A DNA stretch of 64,000 bases from Elephas maximus indicus (lineage: Eukaryota > Chordata > Mammalia > Proboscidea > Elephantidae): contig NC_064839.1 in NCBI RefSeq assembly GCF_024166365.1, forward strand, positions 40,560,378 through 40,624,377, given 5' to 3'. This document shows, piece after piece, positions 59,580 through 64,000 of this stretch. Position 1 is the first letter of the stretch. The number at the start of each line of letters is the position of its first letter. The notes under the pieces were generated by a model. It did not search any database, had not been told where the DNA came from, and worked only from the letters and a program-made list of their open reading frames with translations. The position numbers and the translations under genes were made by a program.

Positions 59580-60120
59580 TGCAGTTTGCTTTTCAGGCAT
59601 TTGCCCAGCTTTCCCTCTCCCTGGCCCAGAGAAGGGCCAGCAGGGCCCAGCATCATCTGGAAAGAGCCATGTGGTCTGGGCCTTGCATGCCAGAACCTGG
59701 AGGAAGGCACAGAGGAAAAAACTTAAATTCAAAGTCCTGCGAGGGGAGGTTGAGATTGTCAGCATTCGGGGTCCCGGGAGCACGCTGCGAATGAAGGTGC
59801 CGGGATGGCCGCCAGCCAGGATGCAGCACCGGAGCTGGGCGTGGCACCGAAGAAGGCCAGAGCGCAGCACCAGCCCCGGGACCTCAGCGCGCCCTCACTG
59901 AGTTTCACCACTAGGTGGCTGACTCACGCCCCCTGTGGGAAAGACGCTGGCGCCCACGGCGCAGTGTGGCCCACTAGCAGCCCGGGAAGGGCTAAATGTC
60001 CAGGGCTGGAGCCAACTGGCCACACTGCTACCCCTCTCACAGCGCTCTGCAACAAGTGGCAGGTTCCAGGAAGTCAGTCTCATTCCCCTTCAAAACCAAA
60101 TCCTCCATGGGGATTCTTAG
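59580..60120. promoter_or_regulatory. CpG-rich non-repeat segment, 5 kb upstream of FA2H
   Basis: Non-repeat GC-rich sequence between L1 and SINE blocks. I count 20 CpGs in about 234 bp (59750-59983). CTCF-like motifs lie at 59908-59919 (+) and 59928-59939 (-). It may be an insulator, enhancer or orphan CpG promoter, and function is not shown by sequence. Confidence 0.5.
59908..59919 (+). promoter_or_regulatory. CTCF-like core motif
   Basis: CCACTAGGTGGC fits the CTCF core CCASYAGRKGGC at all 12 positions. Confidence 0.55.
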
Positions 60121-60225
60121 CATATTTTTGTGCCACTGACTGCTTTAGTGATCTAATGGAAGCTAGGGCTCCTGTCTCAGAAAAAAAAGTTTTAAAATGC
60201 ATAAAATAAAATACGTAGAATAAAT

Positions 60226-60432
60226 AGGAGTCTCTGAGTAGTGCAAATGGTTAAGTGCTTGACTACTAGCTGAAAGGTTGGTGGTTTGAATCCATCCACA
60301 GGCAGCGGAGGACAGGCTTGGTGATCTGCTTCCAAAAGGTCACAGCCTTGAAAACTCTTCAGAGCAGTTCCATTCTGTACACATGGGGTCAGCATGAATC
60401 ACAACTTACTCAACAGCAACTAACAACAACAG
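60226..60432 (+). mobile_element. AfroSINE-type SINE with an RTE-like tail
   Basis: agtctctgagtagtgcaaat head, B box ggtttgaatccatcc, and a 3' end caacagcaactaacaacaac that resembles the RTE terminus. Confidence 0.8.
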
Positions 60433-60440
60433 GAAGAGAT

Positions 60441-60634
60441 AACAAGTTCTGTTGCTGCTGTGTGCGGGAGCGCCATTACCAACTCGTAGCAACCTTATAG
60501 GACAGAGTAGAACAGCTCCAGAGGGTTTCTAAGGCTGTAATCTTTATGGAGGCAGATTGCCACATCTTCCTCCCACAGCAGGGCTGGTGGGTTCAGACCG
60601 CTGACCTTTCCTTTAGCAGCCAAGCACTTAGCCA
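60441..60634 (-). mobile_element. AfroSINE-type SINE, antisense
   Basis: ttgctgctgtgtgcgggagc, agtagaacagctccagaggg and gtaatctttatggaggcaga, with an inverted head ending aagcacttagcc. Confidence 0.85.
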
Positions 60635-60640
60635 AGATCT

Positions 60641-61797
60641 AGTAATTTTGTGGAACATGGGGATGAGAGATATCATTGCTGATGTCAGATGGACCATGGC
60701 TGAAAGCAGAGAATACCAGAAAGATGTTTACCTGTGTTTTACTGACTATGCAAAGGCATCCACTTGTGTGGCTCATAACAAACTATGGATAATATTGTAA
60801 AGAACGGGAATTCCAGAATACTTGATTGCGCTCATGAGGAACCTGAACATAGATTAAGAGGCAGTCGTTCAAACAGAACAAGGGGATACTGCGTGGTTAA
60901 AGTCAGGAAAGGTGTGTGTCAGGGTTGTATTCTTTCAGCATACTTATTCAATCTGTATGCTGTGCAAATAATCCAAGAAGCTGGGCTATGTGAAGAAGAA
61001 CGGGGTATCAGGACTGGAGGAAGGCTCAATAACCTGAGTCATGCAGACGACACAACCTTGCCTGCTGAAAGTGAAGAGGACTTGAAGCACTTAGTGATGA
61101 AGATTGAAGACTACAGCCTACAGTATGGATTACACCTCAACAAAAAGAAAACAAAAATCCTCACAAATGGACCAATACACAACAACATGATACATGGAGA
61201 AAATACTGCAGTTGTCAAGGATTTTATTTTACTTGGATCTACAATTAATACCCATGGAAAAAGCAGTCAAGAAATCAAATGATGCATTGCATTGGGTAAA
61301 TCTGCTGCAAAAGACTTCTTTAACATGTTCAAAAGCAAAGACGTCACTTTAAAGACTAGGGTGCACCTGCCCCAAGCTGGACAATGAATAAGGAAGACTG
61401 AAGAAGAACTGACACTTTTGAATTATGGTGTTGGTGAAGAATATTGAATATACCATGGACTACTAGAAGAATGAACAAATCTGTATTAGAAGAAGTACTG
61501 CCAGAATGCTGCTTAGAAGCAAAGCTGACGAGACTTCATCTCACGTACTTTGGACATGTTATCTGGAGGAAAGAGTCCTGGAGAAGGACATCATGCTTGG
61601 TAAAGTAGAGGGTCAGCAAAAAAGAGGAAGACCCTCAATGAGATGGATTGACACAGTGGCTGCAACAAGAGGCTCAAGTATAACAACAATTATAAGGATA
61701 GTGCAGGACTGGGCAATGTTTCCTTCTGTTGTACATATAGTCGCTATGAGTTAGAACCAACTCGACAGCACCTAACAATGACAACAACAGTAATTTT
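60641..61797 (+). mobile_element. RTE LINE, 1.1 kb 3' part, with 9-bp target duplication
   Basis: agtaatttt at 60641-60649 and 61789-61797 brackets the copy. Its frames show RT text: DVYLCFTDYAKAS, then KVRKGVCQGCILSAYLFNLYA and HADDTTLPAESEEDLKH. The catalytic box reads HADD instead of YADD, and several frameshifts mark it dead. Confidence 0.9.
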
Positions 61798-62020
61798 TTT
61801 TTTTTTTTGGCTTAAAACAACAGAAATTTATTCTCTCACAGTTTGGGAGTCCAGAAGTCTGAAATCAAGGTGTCAGCAGGGTCTATCCCTTGCCTCTTCT
61901 ACCTCCTGGAGGTTGCTGGCAATTCTTGGCATTCCTTGACTTATTGCCACATCACTACATGTTTTCTGTCTGTCTCAAAATTCCCTCTGCCTTCCTCTTT
62001 TCTTTCTTTTTGAATTGTGG
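61798..62020 (-). mobile_element. Unnamed old interspersed repeat
   Basis: cttaaaacaacagaaattta, ttctctcacagtttgggagt and gtctgaaatcaaggtgtcag are widely dispersed in mammals. I cannot assign the family with confidence. Confidence 0.45.
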
Positions 62021-62028
62021 TGGAAATA

Positions 62029-62195
62029 TAGGACCCCCGGTGACATAGTGGTTAGGAGCTCAGCTGCTAACAAAAAGTTCAGCAGTTCAAATCCACCAGG
62101 CGCTCCCTGGAAACCCTATGGGGCAGTTCCGCTCTATCCTATAAGGTCACTATGAGTCTGAATCGACTCGAAAGCAATGGGTTTGGTTTTTGGTT
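62029..62195 (+). mobile_element. AfroSINE-type SINE
   Basis: ggtgacatagtggttaggag, gcagttcaaatccaccaggc, cactatgagtctgaatcgac and a ggtttggtttttgg tail. The flanks ggtggaaatata and tggtgaaaatata suggest a target duplication in the L1. Confidence 0.88.
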
Positions 62196-63040
62196 TGATT
62201 TGGTGAAAATATATATAACAAAACAGACAGCATCTCAACAAATTCTGCATGACACAGATTACATTCTTCAAGTTGTGCAACCATTCTGGCTAACCTTTTT
62301 CAAATCATCCCACCACCATTAACATAAACTCAGTGCCCCTAAGCAAAAATAAAAGTCTGCCCCCTTCCCTTCCACCCCTGGTAACCACTAATAATCTTTG
62401 GTTTCTATATATTTGCTTATTTCATATAAACGAGATCATACAACATTTGTCCTTTTGCAGCTGACTTCACTCAGTATGATGTCTTCAAGGTTCATTCATG
62501 TCATGGCATGCATTAGGACTTCATTTCTCTTTATGGCTGAGCAGTATTCCATTATGTGTATATACCACATTTTGTTTATCAATTCATCTGTTGATGGACA
62601 TTTAGGCTGTTGCCACCTTTTGGCTATTGTGAAAAGTGCCACAGTGAACACTGGTGTACAGGTTTCTGTGTGTTCCTGCTTTCACTTCTTCTGGGCATGT
62701 ACCTGGGATTGGGACTGCTGGGTCATATGATAGTTCTGTGTTCAACTTTTTGAGGAACCGTCATACTATTTGCTACAGCAGCTGTATCACTGCACATTCC
62801 CACCAGCAATGGATGAGGCTTTCAGTTTCTCCACATCCTTGCCAGCACCTGTTGTTTCCTGTTTTTTTGATCACTGCCATTCTAATGGGGGTGAGGTGGT
62901 ATCTCATTATAGTTTTTATTTGCATCTCTCTAATGGCTAATGACGTGCATCTTTTCATGTGCTCGTTGGTCATTTGAATATCCTCTTTGGTGAAGTTTCT
63001 GCTCAAGTCCTTTGCCCATTTTTTGATTGGGTTGTTTGTC
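62196..63040 (-). mobile_element. Old L1 3'UTR, antisense
   Basis: gttgtgcaaccattctggct, ccaccattaacataaactca, cagtattccattatgtgtat, ccagcacctgttgtttcctg and gaggtggtatctcattatag in inverted L1 order. Confidence 0.85.
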
Positions 63041-64000
63041 TTTTTTTTTTTTTTATTATTAACTTTTATTAAGCTTCAGGTGAACGTTTACAAATCCAAT
63101 CAGTCTGTCACATATAAGTTTACATACATCTTACTCCGTACTCCCACCTGCTCTTCCCCTATTGGGTCAGCCCTTTCAGTCTCTCCTTTCGTGACTATTT
63201 TGCCAGCTTCCCTCTCTCTCTATCCTCCCATCACCCCTCCAGGCAAGAGCTGCCAACACACTCTCAAGTGTCCACCTGATATAATTAGCTCACTCTTCAT
63301 CAGCATCTCTCTCCCATCCGCTGACCAGTCCCTTTCATGTCTGATGAGTTGTCTTCGGGGATGGTTCCTGTCCTGTGCCAACAGAAGGTCTGGGGAGCAC
63401 GGCCGCTGGGATTCCTCTAGTCTCAGTCAGACCATTAAGTATGGTCCTTTTATGAGAATTTGGGGTCTGCATCCCACTGATCTCCTGTTCCCTCAGGAGT
63501 TCTCTGTTGTGCTCCCTGTCAGGGCAGTCATCGATTGTGGCCGGGCACCAACTAGTTCTTCTGGTCTCAGGGTGATGTAGGTCTCTGGTTCATGTGGCCC
63601 TTTCTGTCTCTTGGGCTCTTAGTTATCGTGTGACCTTGGTGTTCTTCATTTTCCTTTGCTCCAGGTGGGTTGAGACCAATTGATGCATCTTAGATGGCCA
63701 CTTGTTAGCCTTTAAGACCCCAGACGCCACATTTCAAAGTGGGATGCAGAATGTTTTCATAATAGAATTATTTTGCCAGTTGACGTAGAAGTTCCCTCAA
63801 ATCATTTTCCCCAGACCCCCGCCCCTGCTCCGCTGACCTTTGAAGCATTCATTTTATTCCGGAAACTTCTTTGCTTTTGGTCCAGTCCAATTGAGCTGAC
63901 CTTCCATGTATCGAGTGTTGTCTTTCCCTTCACGCAAAGCAGTTCTTATCTACTGATTAATCAATAAAAAACCCTCTCCCTCCCTCCCTCCCTCCCCACC
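63041..64000 (-). mobile_element. Younger L1 3' region, antisense, runs off the window
   Basis: A T-run (63042-63055), then tattaagcttcaggtgaacg, gtctgatgagttgtcttcgg, and tagatggccacttgttagcc shared with the L1 at 58-59 kb. The same family as the sense L1 end at the window start. Confidence 0.8.
63972..64000. repeat. CCCT microsatellite at the window end
   Basis: Repeated ccctccctccct units reach the window edge, on the 5' side of the antisense L1 text. Confidence 0.85.

Noticed and set aside
59805..60209. 134-codon open frame starting MAASQDAAPELG in the CpG-rich segment
   Set aside because: It starts attractively in GC-rich sequence, but no homology, splice signal or conserved motif is visible, and it ends near a SINE.
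62987..63580. 197-codon plus-strand open frame
   Set aside because: Same antisense L1 3'UTR family as at 58 kb, not a gene.
54832..64000. An exon of the neighbouring gene upstream of FA2H (WDR59 in human)
   Set aside because: No open frame with splice sites resembling it was seen. The interval is mostly L1, SINE and RTE.

Overview
The window is vertebrate nuclear DNA, and the repeats point to an afrotherian mammal, most likely an elephant. They are tRNA-derived AfroSINE-type SINEs, many copies of a BovB-like RTE LINE that shares its 3' end with those SINEs, and a young L1 family with one distinctive 3'UTR, laid over the general mammalian background of MIR, L2, old L1, MaLR LTRs and MER5. Species assignment is inference from repeat families.

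One protein-coding gene is present, complete and on the minus strand: FA2H, fatty acid 2-hydroxylase. Seven coding exons were placed at base resolution (54431-54162, 25628-25536, 14803-14661, 13880-13774, 8736-8564, 7539-7287, 6912-6833). All six introns are GT-AG, and the joined frame is 1119 nt, giving 372 residues plus stop. This equals the human protein length as I know it. Exon 1 carries a cytochrome b5 domain with the haem ligand motif HPGG. Exons 5 and 6 carry the histidine boxes of a di-metal membrane hydroxylase. The 3'UTR is about 1.3 kb and reaches poly(A) signals near 5535-5600. The start lies in a CpG island (about 54080-54800) with CCAAT boxes and an octamer just upstream.

Layout. 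1-5500: intergenic sequence downstream of FA2H, holding an L1 3' end, an RTE copy, SINEs and MER5. 5515-8736: 3'UTR and exons 7-5, closely spaced. 8737-13773: intron 4, with a cluster of three SINEs and a long L2. 13774-14803: exons 4 and 3. 14804-25535: intron 2, repeat-rich in its first third and repeat-poor and GC-rich after that. 25629-54161: intron 1, 28.5 kb, repeat-poor at 32-36 kb, then dominated by L1 and a 2.5 kb antisense RTE (37.4-41.8 kb), with nested L2/L1/MaLR at 47-49 kb. 54432-64000: upstream intergenic sequence, mostly antisense L1, interrupted by a CpG-rich non-repeat segment at 59.6-60.1 kb with CTCF-like motifs.

The most unusual material is in the repeats. Several insertions have clean target-site duplications, so events can be reconstructed. 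They include two insertions of only 38-45 bp of SINE tail, a chimera of old L1 sequence ending in a SINE tail, RTE copies bracketed by 12-13 bp duplications, an internally deleted RTE, and nested LTR-in-SINE, L1-in-SINE and L1-in-L1 insertions. Together they fit one mechanism in which RTE machinery recognises a short 3' tail. I saw no CRISPR array, prokaryotic system, tRNA or rRNA gene, or second protein-coding gene, and no clear candidate for a wholly new biological system.
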